Shown: positions 9,561 to 19,340, numbered from the stretch's first letter. The stretch is 64,000 nt of DNA from JALYUS01 sp038231255 (GCA_038231255.1 JBBRLR010000007.1:1-64000); one strand, 5' to 3'. The notes: a model not told the origin generated them from the letters alone. Program-made: numbers and translations.

Positions 9561-10322
9561 CTACACAGGCACACGGACGATCAACAATTCGCGATGCTCG
9601 TTCGTCTCAACGCCGCGCGGGGTAATGTATTCGGTCAGCAGATAGTCCACGGATTTCCAGTCCCGCTCGATGTCGAAGTGAGGCGGCACACCGACCGCCT
9701 GCATCCAGAACAGCAGCGATGGCGCATCCCGGAAGTAGTACGGGGCGTTGTACGTCGCGTAGGAGACAATCGCACAACCCCGTTCCTGAAAGGCATCGGC
9801 CAGGGCGGGAATCTCCTGATGAGGCAGGAGCTGCTCGCCGCCCATCCCCGGCCCGCAGCCGAAGAGCGACGTGATGTTGAAGGTGTTCTGCGCGCCGACC
9901 TGCTGCGTGATGAAGCAGCCACCCGGTCGCAGCACGCGCGTGACCTCCGCCACATCCACCACCGCGTGCCGGTTCAGCACGACATCGAACGACGTGTCGG
10001 GCGCCGGTAACGCCGCCGCCCGCCCCGCAATGAACGTCACCTTCTCCGCAAGCGACATTGGCGTGTTCTCCCGCGCCGTTTCGATCATCGCCGGGTCGGG
10101 GTCAACGCCGACACCGAACCCGAACGACGGCACGAGTTCGAGGAACCGCTCACCGCCCCCGGTGCCGACATCCAGCACCCGATCGTCCGGCCGCAGATAA
10201 CGGTGCACGACGTCGGAGTAGTCCCACGGTGTGGGATCGCGGTCGTCCCGCACCTGCGAGAAATCCCATCCCCGCCGTGGCGCGACCTCGGCGGCAATGC
10301 GCCGCAGTTCATCGAGCGTCAT
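9561..10322 (-). CDS. Class I SAM-dependent methyltransferase
   Basis: A 253-residue Rossmann-fold methyltransferase. Motif I is VLDVGTGGGE (about residue 51), the acidic residue ending strand 2 is in VGVDPDP, and motif IV/post-I is SFDVVLNRHAV followed by VLRPGGCFITQQ, as in UbiE/Methyltransf_11 relatives. The start is the ATG at 10322, which has a perfect AGGAGG six bases upstream; the longer open frame from 10391 lacks support. The substrate is unknown. It is convergent with the enolase-type gene and not obviously in an operon. Confidence 0.87.
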   Translation of the reverse strand: MTLDELRRIAAEVAPRRGWDFSQVRDDRDPTPWDYSDVVHRYLRPDDRVLDVGTGGGERFLELVPSFGFGVGVDPDPAMIETARENTPMSLAEKVTFIAGRAAALPAPDTSFDVVLNRHAVVDVAEVTRVLRPGGCFITQQVGAQNTFNITSLFGCGPGMGGEQLLPHQEIPALADAFQERGCAIVSYATYNAPYYFRDAPSLLFWMQAVGVPPHFDIERDWKSVDYLLTEYITPRGVETNEHRELLIVRVPV

Positions 10323-10480
10323 GTTGATCCTCCTCAACATCGAGATTCGGTGGCCTCTCATCATCCTAACCCGTAGAGAGATGCTACTCACATTTCGGCC
10401 ATTCCTTTTTCACCGCCGCGATCAGCCAATCGCCAGCGAGGGTGATTGAACTTTCACTGGTTTAAAAAACCTCACCCCGC

Positions 10481-11314
10481 TTACTTCGCCTTGCGGCCAC
10501 GACGGGCGCGGAGCATGCCGGCGCAGATGCCCGCGCCATAGACGAGGCGGAAGATCGGTAGGGCGCGTTCGCCGGGGCGGGCGAGGGCGCGCCAGTTCTT
10601 GCCGCGCGGGTTGAGCGGGCAGTAGCGCCAGAATTCGCGCGCGGTCTGCGGAACGGCGGTGCTCGCGCCGATCCAGCGAGCTTGGCCGTAGATTTCGCGC
10701 AGCCGCGCCGGGTTGGTGTGATAGCAGACCGCGCCGGGGGCGGCGACGGCCAGCGTGCCGAGACGTTCGGCCAGCGAAAGGTCGTCGTCGTAGCCACCGG
10801 CGATGAAGCCGCCCGCTGCGAGGAAGGCGTTGCGACGGACGGCACGGAAAACGGCCTGCCGGTCGGGATAGTCGTCCGGCAGTTTACGGGTAAGCGACAG
10901 GCGCTGGTTAACATTCCACAAACGCGCCCACCGCTCCTGTGGGTTGGCGACGTACTCCGTCGCGTGGAAGGCGCCGATGGCCTCCCCGCGCGCAATCGGC
11001 GCGACGAGGCGAGCGAGAAAGTCGCGTGCGAAGCGCATGTCGGCGTCCACGAAGCAGAGCACGTCGCCCGTCGCGGCGACCGCTCCCCGGTTCCGCGCCG
11101 CGCCGCTCCCCGCGTGCGATTGTTCGAGCAGCATCACGCCGCCGAAGCCGCGCACGATCGTCGGCGTGCCGTCCGTCGAGCCATCGTCCACGACGATGAT
11201 CTCATGCGGGCGGTGCGTTTGATCCACGAGCGAGCCGAGCGCGCGGGCGATCACGCGCGCCTCGTTGTAGGCAGGGATGACGACCGAAACGGTCGGCAAT
11301 CGTGACGATTCCAT
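10481..11314 (-). CDS. Glycosyltransferase family 2 protein
   Basis: A 277-residue GT-A enzyme: VSVVIPAYNEARVIARALGS at residues 9-28, VVDDGSTDGTP at about 40, and the metal-binding DxD as FVDADMRF at about 86. No C-terminal membrane helices are obvious, so it is probably a cytoplasmic or peripheral transferase acting on a lipid-linked or polysaccharide acceptor. The start ATG at 11314 has no ribosome site. A TATACT box ends seven bases before it, which implies a leaderless mRNA. The same eight-base palindrome faces the divergent GNAT gene. Confidence 0.88.
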   Translation of the reverse strand: MESSRLPTVSVVIPAYNEARVIARALGSLVDQTHRPHEIIVVDDGSTDGTPTIVRGFGGVMLLEQSHAGSGAARNRGAVAATGDVLCFVDADMRFARDFLARLVAPIARGEAIGAFHATEYVANPQERWARLWNVNQRLSLTRKLPDDYPDRQAVFRAVRRNAFLAAGGFIAGGYDDDLSLAERLGTLAVAAPGAVCYHTNPARLREIYGQARWIGASTAVPQTAREFWRYCPLNPRGKNWRALARPGERALPIFRLVYGAGICAGMLRARRGRKAK

Positions 11315-11321
11315 GGCACGC

Positions 11322-11329
11322 AGTATACT
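11322..11329. promoter_or_regulatory. Palindromic -10 element (AGTATACT) serving two divergent genes
   Basis: AGTATACT is its own reverse complement, so it gives TATACT on both strands. On the minus strand the hexamer ends seven bases before the GT2 start ATG; on the plus strand it precedes the ribosome site GGAAAGGAG of the GNAT gene. Symmetric -10 elements driving divergent transcription are known in bacteria. No clear -35 boxes are visible on either side, so this is an inference from position. Confidence 0.5.
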
Positions 11330-11353
11330 CGCCGCACGGAAAGGAGCACGACG

Positions 11354-11773
11354 ATGATGGAGATTGTGATACACGAGGGCACGGACGAGGCGATTGTGCG
11401 GCCATTGCTCGATGCGGAATGGGCATCACTCGATCCCGAACCGTGGACGAGCGCAAAGAGCGTCATCATGATGAAGCGGGAAAGAAAGATCGTTGGCGTG
11501 GCGACGTGCAGCATGGACGCGGGCGTCGCCCACCTGAGCGAACTGATGGTTATCACGGGAGAACGGAACAGCGGCCTCGGCGCGCGGCTACTCGTGGCGT
11601 TCGAAGAATGGGCTGCCCAACATGGTGCGCACAAACTTACTCTGCACACGCGGCATCACGGCCCCGCCCAGCGTTTCTATGAGCGGCACGGCTGGCACGT
11701 CGCGCATGTGCTCGCGAACCACTACTTGCGCAAGGATTACGCGGCGATGGTCAAGGAACCGGAAAGGACCTAG
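11354..11773 (+). CDS. GNAT family N-acetyltransferase
   Basis: A 139-residue single-domain acetyltransferase. The acetyl-CoA-binding motif A appears as ELMVITGERNSGLGARLL (residues about 60-77: Q/R-x-x-G-x-G/A in the form RNSGLG). The C-terminal YERHGW motif B follows at about 115. The start at 11354 follows GGAAAGGAGCACGACG; a second ATG is adjacent. Upstream is a shared palindromic -10 element with the divergent GT2 gene. The acetyl acceptor is unknown. Confidence 0.88.
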   Translation: MMEIVIHEGTDEAIVRPLLDAEWASLDPEPWTSAKSVIMMKRERKIVGVATCSMDAGVAHLSELMVITGERNSGLGARLLVAFEEWAAQHGAHKLTLHTRHHGPAQRFYERHGWHVAHVLANHYLRKDYAAMVKEPERT

Positions 11774-11882
11774 CGTTCTACCGAACATACGGCGGGAAGC
11801 GGCGGTCGCTGGTATACTGGCGGCGCAGACTACTCACCGTTGGCCGCTTGTGGGTGCGGCATCGCTGAAACCGAGGGAGCGC

Positions 11883-12920
<1,038 letters not shown>

Positions 12921-12929
12921 CTCGCCCGA

Positions 12930-12965
12930 ACCCCCTGCCCCCTTCCCCACGGGGGAAGGGGAACG
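12930..12965. repeat. C-rich/G-rich hairpin repeat (CCCCTTCCC family)
   Basis: CCCCCTTCCCC and GGGGGAAGGGG form a hairpin with a minimal loop just after the MoxR stop. The same pyrimidine/purine block recurs at 19.8, 53.0, 53.3 and 54.5 kb. It may stop transcription, but no U-tract follows. Confidence 0.75.
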
Positions 12966-12986
12966 TTTCGATCTAGAGGGGGGTTG

Positions 12987-14117
12987 GTGATTCACGTCAC
13001 GTTGCGGGAAGACGAATCGGTTTGGGATGAGCGCGTCATGTTCGCGTGCTTGCCGCTGATTGATTGCCTGCTTGGACTGTACCTACTTGCGAATACCATC
13101 GGTAGCGGGAGCGAGGCGGGAGCGAACCGGCTCTTCGGCCTCATGCAGCGAATCGAACCGGAGCCGATGCGTTCTATCCAGTCATCGTTCGACGCGGCAT
13201 TCCCGATAGGGACGCTTGCATTCCACGTGGCTTGGGCGCTGCCGGATGCCGATGACTCCCACGCACTGATCGCAGCGCTCCGCGCGCTGCCGGATACGGC
13301 GGTCGTCTTGCACGCGCTCGCATGTGGAGGGACGCTCCGCCCCGACGCGCCGCGTAGCCCCGGCGCGCTCCGGTCGCTCGTGGACGATCCTGCGTGGGCG
13401 ATGGAGTATGTGCAGCGATTCCTCTATCCCCAACCGCCCGACCCGCTGCGCATCGTGGATGTTGTTATGCATCCGGCGCGGACACGGCAACGGCTCGCGG
13501 ACTTGCTCACGGGGCTATTCGATGACGTCTTCGCGCCGCTACTCCCCGAACTCTACGCGACGGAGCGAACCGCCGAGGCGTGGATGCGGGCGGCCTATGC
13601 CGACGATCCGCTGGGCTTCGCCGTCGCGCACCTGCCCAACACACGTCAGAATGCGCGGGATATGCCACGCCTGCTTTTTTGGCCGTCAGCATTCCTCGGC
13701 GATGGCTGGGCGACGATACCGCCCGATCACGCCCCCGATGCGATGCGCGATCTCGGAATCTACGCCATCGCATACGGCGTGGACATGCGGCTGACCTCCA
13801 CGCGCACTCCGCCAGCGGAACCGGGCGAGATCGTGCCGGTGGTCGCACCGCAAGGAACGTATCAAGATGTCTACCGCCTGCTCGCCGACCCGGCACGCTG
13901 GACGCTGATTCAGTTGCTCGTTGCCGCACCCCGGTACGGGCAGGAGCTGGCGGAACTGCTCGGCCTGAGCATCGCAACCGTCTCGCATCATCTTAATGGC
14001 CTGAAAAAACTCGACCTCGTGGACATCCGCCGCGACGAGCATCGCCTCTACTACCATCTCCGTACTAACCGCCTGCGCGCCCTGTTGGCGGGAGCGGAAC
14101 AGGGTCTACTGGCCTAA
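12987..14117 (+). CDS. ArsR-type winged-helix regulator with a long N-terminal domain
   Basis: A 376-residue protein. The last 85 residues form an ArsR-like winged helix: DPARWTLIQLLVAAPRYGQE, recognition helix in SIATVSHHLNGLKKLDLV, wing in RRDEHRLYYHLR. The first 290 residues form a mostly helical domain without recognised catalytic motifs; it resembles the DUF5937-like sensor region of large ArsR relatives, but I am not sure. No metal-binding Cys cluster of classical ArsR/SmtB is present. GTG at 12987 follows AGAGGGGGG; TTG at 12984 is also possible. It has no obvious target operon nearby. Confidence 0.8.
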   Translation: MIHVTLREDESVWDERVMFACLPLIDCLLGLYLLANTIGSGSEAGANRLFGLMQRIEPEPMRSIQSSFDAAFPIGTLAFHVAWALPDADDSHALIAALRALPDTAVVLHALACGGTLRPDAPRSPGALRSLVDDPAWAMEYVQRFLYPQPPDPLRIVDVVMHPARTRQRLADLLTGLFDDVFAPLLPELYATERTAEAWMRAAYADDPLGFAVAHLPNTRQNARDMPRLLFWPSAFLGDGWATIPPDHAPDAMRDLGIYAIAYGVDMRLTSTRTPPAEPGEIVPVVAPQGTYQDVYRLLADPARWTLIQLLVAAPRYGQELAELLGLSIATVSHHLNGLKKLDLVDIRRDEHRLYYHLRTNRLRALLAGAEQGLLA

Positions 14118-14125
14118 AATGATTT

Positions 14126-14215
14126 GAACCGCCAAGACGCCAAGGACGCCAAGAGGACACAAAGAAGTAATCTGAATTGTTGTTCCTACTTCTCTTCTTG
14201 GCGTCTTGGCGGTTC
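14126..14215. repeat. Long hairpin repeat with GCCAAG units
   Basis: A perfect 19-bp inverted repeat: GAACCGCCAAGACGCCAAG at 14126-14144 pairs with 14197-14215. The arm is built from GCCAAGAC/GCCAAGGAC-type units that continue inward, and the loop is A/T-rich. Similar elements with other unit sequences lie at 35572-35662, 45161-45234 and 57560-57659. Confidence 0.9.
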
Positions 14216-14260
14216 AGGACTTCCGGGGTGTCATACGCGTTTCTGCAGGAAAGAGGAAGT

Positions 14261-14785
14261 ATGCACGAAACACCAGAGGACATGGAACAGTTACAGACAC
14301 TGCTGGACCGGAGCATCGAGCGGGCGGGGACGTTCCTGCGCAGTTCGTTCGAGATGCCGGAGCATTCGCTCTCGGCGGGGCAACTCGTGCGGTACTTGCA
14401 GGGCATTCAGAACGTCGCGTTTGCGACCGTGACGGCGAAGGGGGAGCCGCGCGTCGCGCCAATCGGCTCGCTCTTTTATCGCGGGCAGTTCCACATCCCG
14501 ACCGTCGCCACGGCGGCACGGACGCGGATGGTGACGGCGCGCCCGGCGGTCAGCCTCACCCATTTCGTTGGGGATGACCTGGCGATCATCGCGCATGGCG
14601 GCGCAACGGTCATCCCGGTGGATCATACGGACTTCGCGGCGCTGGAGGCAATGCATCAGGCGGCGAACGGATCGAGCGTGCGTGACTGGGGCGAGGGCAT
14701 CTACGTGCGCGTCGAGGCGGTAACGCTCGTCACCTTCGCGCGCTACCCGGATCAGTTCCTCTCCGCCACGGAAAACGCGTCCTAA
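14261..14785 (+). CDS. Pyridoxamine 5'-phosphate oxidase-like FMN/heme-binding split-barrel protein
   Basis: A 174-residue PNPOx-fold protein. The core reads LQGIQNVAFATVTAKGEPRVAPIGSLFYRG (quoted in parts) at residues about 43-70, followed by ARTRMVTARPAVSLT, the usual split-barrel strands that bind FMN, F420 or heme. I cannot tell which cofactor or substrate it uses. The ATG at 14261 follows AGAGGAAGT. A cupin gene starts eight bases after its stop, and an HD-domain gene follows, suggesting a three-gene operon. Confidence 0.82.
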   Translation: MHETPEDMEQLQTLLDRSIERAGTFLRSSFEMPEHSLSAGQLVRYLQGIQNVAFATVTAKGEPRVAPIGSLFYRGQFHIPTVATAARTRMVTARPAVSLTHFVGDDLAIIAHGGATVIPVDHTDFAALEAMHQAANGSSVRDWGEGIYVRVEAVTLVTFARYPDQFLSATENAS

Positions 14786-14793
14786 GGAGAACT

Positions 14794-15162
14794 ATGCGGA
14801 TATATCGGGAGTCGGAGAATCCGTGGCGGTGCGGGCACTGGAATGGCTCGCCCATCGAGATCGCCGTGCCGGGTGTGATGACTGCGGTGCCACTGGGCGA
14901 GGTCTATCATTACCACGATTTCCACGAATACTACGTGGTGCTCCGGGGCAGCGCGATGCTCCGCATCGAGGGGCGCGATGTATCGCTGGCAGCAGGGATG
15001 ATCGTGATGGTGCAGCCGAGAGAGCGGCACCGCGTGACGTGGATTGACCCCGATGCGGGCGTCCAGTGGATCGTTATCAAGGAGCAATCCGTACCGGGGA
15101 GCAAGATCGTTGTTCCCGAACCAAGCGATGCGGTTCTATCCGATACAGACGAGGATGTATGA
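14794..15162 (+). CDS. Cupin domain protein
   Basis: A small 122-residue single-cupin protein. Metal-ligand candidates are in the first cupin motif (EVYHYHDFHEYYVVLRG, with several His and a Glu) and the second motif (MVQPRERHRVTW, with His). The fold could be an isomerase, epimerase or dioxygenase or a regulatory sugar-binding module; nothing in the sequence decides. The start has a good AAGGAGAACT site. It follows the PNPOx-like gene by eight bases and its stop almost touches the next start, so the three are probably co-transcribed. Confidence 0.85.
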   Translation: MRIYRESENPWRCGHWNGSPIEIAVPGVMTAVPLGEVYHYHDFHEYYVVLRGSAMLRIEGRDVSLAAGMIVMVQPRERHRVTWIDPDAGVQWIVIKEQSVPGSKIVVPEPSDAVLSDTDEDV

Positions 15163-15163
15163 A

Positions 15164-15799
15164 ATGCACACCGGCGATGACGCGGCACGCCTCCTCGCGC
15201 GCCTCCGGGATGGGATAACGCTTTCCGGTACACCCCGCAGCGACATTCCCACATTCCTCATTCATCACGGCTGCCCGGCGACAGCGAAACACTGCGCGGC
15301 AGTCGCACAGGAGGCGCGGCGGATCGCGACCGTTGTCGGTGCGGACACCGACGGCGCGGAACGCGCGGGCTGGTTCCACGATGTCAGCACCGTTCTTCCG
15401 ACAGCGGAGCGGGTCCCGGTGGGGCGGATGTTCGGTGTGGATGTGTTGTCCGAAGAGGCGGCATTTCCGATGATCCTCCATCAGAAGCTCTCCGCCGTCC
15501 TCGCGCGGGACATCTTTGGCGAGCGGGATAGTGCGGTCCTGAGCGCGGTCGGCTGCCACACGACACTCAAAGCGAACGCCTCCGTGCTCGATACGGTCGT
15601 CTTCGTCGCGGACAAGATCGCCTGGGATCAACCCGGCATCCCCCCGTATCGTGATGAATTGCTCGCCGCGCTCGCGCATTCACTCGATGCGGCGGCGCTC
15701 GTCTATCTCCGCTACCTCTGGGAACGACGCGCAACGCTCAGCGTTATCCACCCCTGGTTCGTGAACGCATACCGTGAGCACAGCGACAGCGGATGCTAA
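15164..15799 (+). CDS. HD domain protein (YqeK-like phosphohydrolase fold)
   Basis: A 211-residue HD-superfamily protein. The N-terminal H (TAKHCAAVAQEARRIA, about residue 44), the signature HD (GWFHDVST, about 70), a later H in ILHQKLSA and the final D (VVFVADKIAWD, about 150) match the metal-binding HD pattern. In YqeK-type proteins this module hydrolyses dinucleoside tetraphosphates; whether this member does so is unproved. I chose the ATG at 15164, nine bases after GAGG and just beyond the cupin stop; ATG at 15155 is possible. It ends the PNPOx-like/cupin/HD operon. Confidence 0.8.
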   Translation: MHTGDDAARLLARLRDGITLSGTPRSDIPTFLIHHGCPATAKHCAAVAQEARRIATVVGADTDGAERAGWFHDVSTVLPTAERVPVGRMFGVDVLSEEAAFPMILHQKLSAVLARDIFGERDSAVLSAVGCHTTLKANASVLDTVVFVADKIAWDQPGIPPYRDELLAALAHSLDAAALVYLRYLWERRATLSVIHPWFVNAYREHSDSGC

Positions 15800-15984
15800 T
15801 AACGATTCCGCTTTGTTCTCCGATTGACACCGCTTTCGCGACGGCAGCACAATGTTCGAGTTGACCTTGTCGGTCACACGCGCAATGCAGCCTCAATGTG
15901 TTGCGCGGTCGCGGAAACATGGGTCGAGGGGGCGTGCCGGATTTTAGCGGCGCGCCCGCTGAAGGCCCGCAAGGAGTTGGTCGG

Positions 15985-17283
15985 ATGGCGCGGATTCATT
16001 TCATTGATGTCACCAATCGGGACGGCGTGCAGACCTCGCGGATCAAACTGTCCAAATTCCAAAAGACGATGGTTAACTGGTACCTCTCCAAAATCGGCGT
16101 TTATCAGTCGGAGTTCGGCTTCCCATTCAGCGATCACGAATACCACTACCTGCAAGGCAACCTCGCGCTCAAGGCGAACGGCGCGTTTGGCACGATGGTC
16201 CTCGAAGGGTGGGTGCGCGCGCTCCGGGGCGATGTCGAGCGGGCGGTCGCCGTCGGCTGCACGGACCTCAACCTTTCGATGAGTACCTCCGACCTGATGC
16301 TGCAACTGAAGTTTCGGGGCAAATTGGATCGTGCCGCCGTCACGCGGGAGATGACCGACGCGGTACAGGCGGCCAAAGAGGGCGGCATCCGCACCATCGG
16401 CGTCAATGCGGAGGACGCGAGCCGTACGGACATCGAGCAGTTAATCGAGTTCGCCCTGGCGGCGAAGGAGGCGGGCGCGGTGCGCTTCCGCTACTGCGAC
16501 ACGCTCGGTTTCGACTCGCCGCGCACGATCTATGACCGCATCACCCGGCTCGCCGAGGCGGTGCGCATCCCGATCGAGCCGCACTGCCACGACGATCTCG
16601 GTATGGCGAACGCGAACAGCGTCTTCGCGGCGCAGGCGGCGGTTGACGCGGGCGTGGACGCCTACATTAATGCGACGGTGAACGGTAACGGCGAGCGCGC
16701 CGGGCAGGCCGATCTCCTTTCCTGCATCCTCGCGATCACGTACGCGAACGGTTTGCAGGGGTACGAACTCAGCGAGCAGTTGGACCTGTCGTGGGCGTGG
16801 AAACTCGGCAACTACGTCGCCCGCTCCTACGGCCTGCCTGTGCCAATCCGACAGGTCGGTATCGGCGCAAATGCCTTCGCGCACGAGAGCGGCATCCACG
16901 CCGATGGCGCGCTGAAAGACCGCCACAACTACGAACTCTACGACTACGAAACGCTCGGTCGCCCCGAATTGGAGGAAACGCCGACGGGCCGCGTCATCAC
17001 GACCGGCGAATATGGCGGCCTCGCGGGCTTCAGATATGTCTACGAGCAGTTGGGCATTACCTTCGCAGACAATGCGCAGGCGGCTGATGTGCTCGAACTC
17101 GTCCAGGTCGCGAACGGCCATAACCAGAAGCCGCTCCTGCCGGACGAACTGCGCTTCATCGCCGCGCACCCGGACGAGGTGCGCACCATCCTGACGACAA
17201 GCCCGTGGCGGAGCCAGGCGCGGCATCCTGCCCAGAGGGCGCCCGGAGGCAGCGCACAGCAAGCAGCAGCGGGCGGCGCATAA
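15985..17283 (+). CDS. Homocitrate synthase / 2-isopropylmalate synthase family acyltransferase
   Basis: A 432-residue HMGL-like TIM-barrel enzyme that condenses acetyl-CoA with a 2-oxo acid. The sequence shows DVTNRDGVQTSRIKLS (catalytic Arg-Asp near residue 11), IEPHCHDDLGMANANS (metal-binding HxH-type region, about 195), and ATVNGNGERAGQADLLS (about 230). QVGIGANAFAHESGIHADG marks the C-terminal accessory domain shared with homocitrate and isopropylmalate synthases. The C-terminal LeuA regulatory domain is absent, so feedback by leucine is unlikely. ATG 15985 follows AAGGAG. A TTGACA with CACAAT 18 bases on (15824-15853) is a candidate promoter. No nif or lysine genes are adjacent. Confidence 0.85.
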   Translation: MARIHFIDVTNRDGVQTSRIKLSKFQKTMVNWYLSKIGVYQSEFGFPFSDHEYHYLQGNLALKANGAFGTMVLEGWVRALRGDVERAVAVGCTDLNLSMSTSDLMLQLKFRGKLDRAAVTREMTDAVQAAKEGGIRTIGVNAEDASRTDIEQLIEFALAAKEAGAVRFRYCDTLGFDSPRTIYDRITRLAEAVRIPIEPHCHDDLGMANANSVFAAQAAVDAGVDAYINATVNGNGERAGQADLLSCILAITYANGLQGYELSEQLDLSWAWKLGNYVARSYGLPVPIRQVGIGANAFAHESGIHADGALKDRHNYELYDYETLGRPELEETPTGRVITTGEYGGLAGFRYVYEQLGITFADNAQAADVLELVQVANGHNQKPLLPDELRFIAAHPDEVRTILTTSPWRSQARHPAQRAPGGSAQQAAAGGA

Positions 17284-17303
17284 GCATTCAGCGCCAAATG
17301 ATC

Positions 17304-17330
17304 GGGGCGTCCCATGTGGATGCCCCTTTC
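17304..17330 (+). terminator. Intrinsic terminator after the homocitrate-synthase-type gene
   Basis: GGGGCGTCC (17304-17312) pairs with GGATGCCCC (17318-17326), allowing one G-T pair, around a five-base loop, followed by TTTC. It lies 20 bases after the stop codon. Confidence 0.6.
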
Positions 17331-17532
17331 TCGTGCCGATAATTCCGTTACTCCTTCACATTTTGTCGCGTCCACGCGCCTGCATCGGTGTCGCTCATGC
17401 GCACTCGTATCGTTGGCGTCACCGCGCGCGTAGTCACGGTGAAAGCTGCGTCGCCAGAACGCGCCACTGCGGAACGGATGCCGCCCGATCCTGGAGCGAT
17501 GCCATCGCTCACGCGCACGGCGGACGGTCGGG

Positions 17533-19275
17533 ATGCCGTCGCCGATCGCATCCATCGTCGGATTCAAGGATGGCGTGGGCGCGACGGAACGGGCGGCGGT
17601 GCATCGCGTCGCCGCGAGCCGGGGAACGATTGTCCCGACAGCGGTGAAGCGCGTCGGCGATACGGCGGAGTATGTAGACACCACCGGTGCACCGTCGCTC
17701 GAAGTAGCGATCCAATCCTATCGCGCCGATCCGCGCGTCCGGTACGCGGAACCGGATTACATCGTCCACGCGCTCGACCTGCCGAATGACCAATATTTCG
17801 GCAATCAATATGGCATGAACAAGATCCAGGCGCCCGCCGCGTGGAGCACGACGAACGGCTCCGGCAACGTAAAAATCGCCATCCTCGACTGCGGCATTTA
17901 CGAGGCGCACCCCGATCTCGCGGGCAAGGTCATTGCTCACCAGGACTTCACCGGCAGCGCAAATGGCACCGACGACCGCTGCAACCACGGAACGCACGTC
18001 GCGGGGATCGCCAGCGCCGCAACCAACAACGCCACCGGCGTCGCGGGGCTAGGCTACGATACCAAACTGCTGAATGGCAAAATCCTTAGCGACAGTGGCA
18101 TCGGCTACGACTCCCAGATCGCCGATGGTATCCGCCGGGCGGCGGACAACGGCGCGAATGTGATCAATATGAGTCTGGGCGGCTCCGGCGCTTGCTCGCA
18201 GGTCTTCCAGGACGCGATTGACTACTCTTGGGGCAAAAATGTCGTTGTCGTTGCGGCGGCGGGCAATTACGGCGGCAATGTCCCCTTCCAACCCGCTACT
18301 TGCGCGCATGTCCTCGCGGTCGCGAGCACCGACGCGAACGACGCACAATCCGGTTTCTCGAATTTCGGCCCCTGGGTGCAGGTCGCCGCGCCCGGCTCGG
18401 CAATCTTCTCAACCGTCAACCCGACCCTGTCGCAGAACGGCGGCAGCGCGTACGCCTATTTCAGCTGCACTTCAATGGCGACGCCGCACGTCGCGGGTCT
18501 TGCCGCCCTAGTCTGGTCCACGGCATGGGGGACGAGCGCGGACGCTGTCGTCCAGCGGATTGAGAAGAGCGCCGATCCCATCGCGGGTACGAGCACGAAC
18601 TGGCAGTTCGGGCGAATCAACGCGATGGCCGCCGTCTCTTCCAATCTCGCGCCGCCGACCATCGCCGCATTGACGCCGAGTACCGCGCCGGTGGGTGGTG
18701 TGGCGTTCACCCTGACCATTGACGGCGGCAACTTCCGCCCCGGCGCGACCGTGCTCTGGAATGGCGTGTCTCGCCCTACCCTCGGCGTCTCGTTCTCCGC
18801 GATCACGGTCGCCGTCGCGAATACCGACGGCACGACGACCGCCGCACTGACGTTCACGGTGGCGATCCCGCCGCACCTGACCAGCGTGACACCGCCATCG
18901 GCGTTCATCACAGGAGGCAAGACGGTCACAATCGTCGGCTCCGCGTTCCAACCGGGCGCAACGGTGACGTTCGACGGTCTCGACGCGCCGGTGGTCGCCG
19001 CGTCGAGTACGGAAATCGCCGTGACGACACCGCCGCATGCGACTGGGAAAGTGAATGTCGTCGTGACGAACCCCGACGGTCAGAGCCAGACATTGACGAA
19101 CGGCTTCGCATATATCGGCACCCCCGACCCCCGGCCCGGCCCGCCGCCCTTGCCCTCGGCCGCCCCCAGCGTCAATCCCCCCCACGCTCGCCGCCGCCCG
19201 GCACTACCAGCGGAACCAATACCAACCCAGCGCCAACCCCGATACCTATCCCTGTATCCCGCTAAGGAGCAATGA
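17533..19275 (+). CDS. S8 family serine peptidase (subtilase) with C-terminal IPT/TIG domains
   Basis: A 580-residue subtilase. Residues about 6-75 resemble an I9 propeptide (FKDGVGATERAAVHR...VRYAEPDYIV). The triad is Asp in AILDCGIYEAHPDL, His in NHGTHVAGI and Ser in CTSMATPHVAGLAAL. Two IPT/TIG-like repeats follow (PPTIAALTPSTAPVGG... and PPHLTSVTPPSAFITGG...), then a Pro-rich tail. No signal peptide precedes the propeptide; an in-frame stop lies about 90 bases upstream of 17533. The 5' end may therefore be truncated or frameshifted. The final codons GAG-CAA-TGA are part of a heptad repeat array. Confidence 0.85.
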   Translation: MPSPIASIVGFKDGVGATERAAVHRVAASRGTIVPTAVKRVGDTAEYVDTTGAPSLEVAIQSYRADPRVRYAEPDYIVHALDLPNDQYFGNQYGMNKIQAPAAWSTTNGSGNVKIAILDCGIYEAHPDLAGKVIAHQDFTGSANGTDDRCNHGTHVAGIASAATNNATGVAGLGYDTKLLNGKILSDSGIGYDSQIADGIRRAADNGANVINMSLGGSGACSQVFQDAIDYSWGKNVVVVAAAGNYGGNVPFQPATCAHVLAVASTDANDAQSGFSNFGPWVQVAAPGSAIFSTVNPTLSQNGGSAYAYFSCTSMATPHVAGLAALVWSTAWGTSADAVVQRIEKSADPIAGTSTNWQFGRINAMAAVSSNLAPPTIAALTPSTAPVGGVAFTLTIDGGNFRPGATVLWNGVSRPTLGVSFSAITVAVANTDGTTTAALTFTVAIPPHLTSVTPPSAFITGGKTVTIVGSAFQPGATVTFDGLDAPVVAASSTEIAVTTPPHATGKVNVVVTNPDGQSQTLTNGFAYIGTPDPRPGPPPLPSAAPSVNPPHARRRPALPAEPIPTQRQPRYLSLYPAKEQ

Positions 19276-19340
19276 GCAACGAGCAATGAGTGGAGAGGGC
19301 CTTCTCATTGCTCGTTGCTCGTTGCTCGTTGCTCGTTGCT
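19267..19340. repeat. Heptad hairpin repeat (GAGCAAT/GAGCAAC units)
   Basis: The left arm (19267-19290) is three 7-base units GAGCAAT-GAGCAAC-GAGCAAT plus GAG. The right arm (19304-19340) is the complementary CTCATTG-CTCGTTG array with two extra units. The array begins inside the last codons of the subtilase gene and supplies its TGA stop. Confidence 0.88.

Noticed and set aside
19267..19340. Tandem heptads considered as a CRISPR array
   Set aside because: Units are 7 bases with no spacers, and the two halves are inverted. No cas genes are present.
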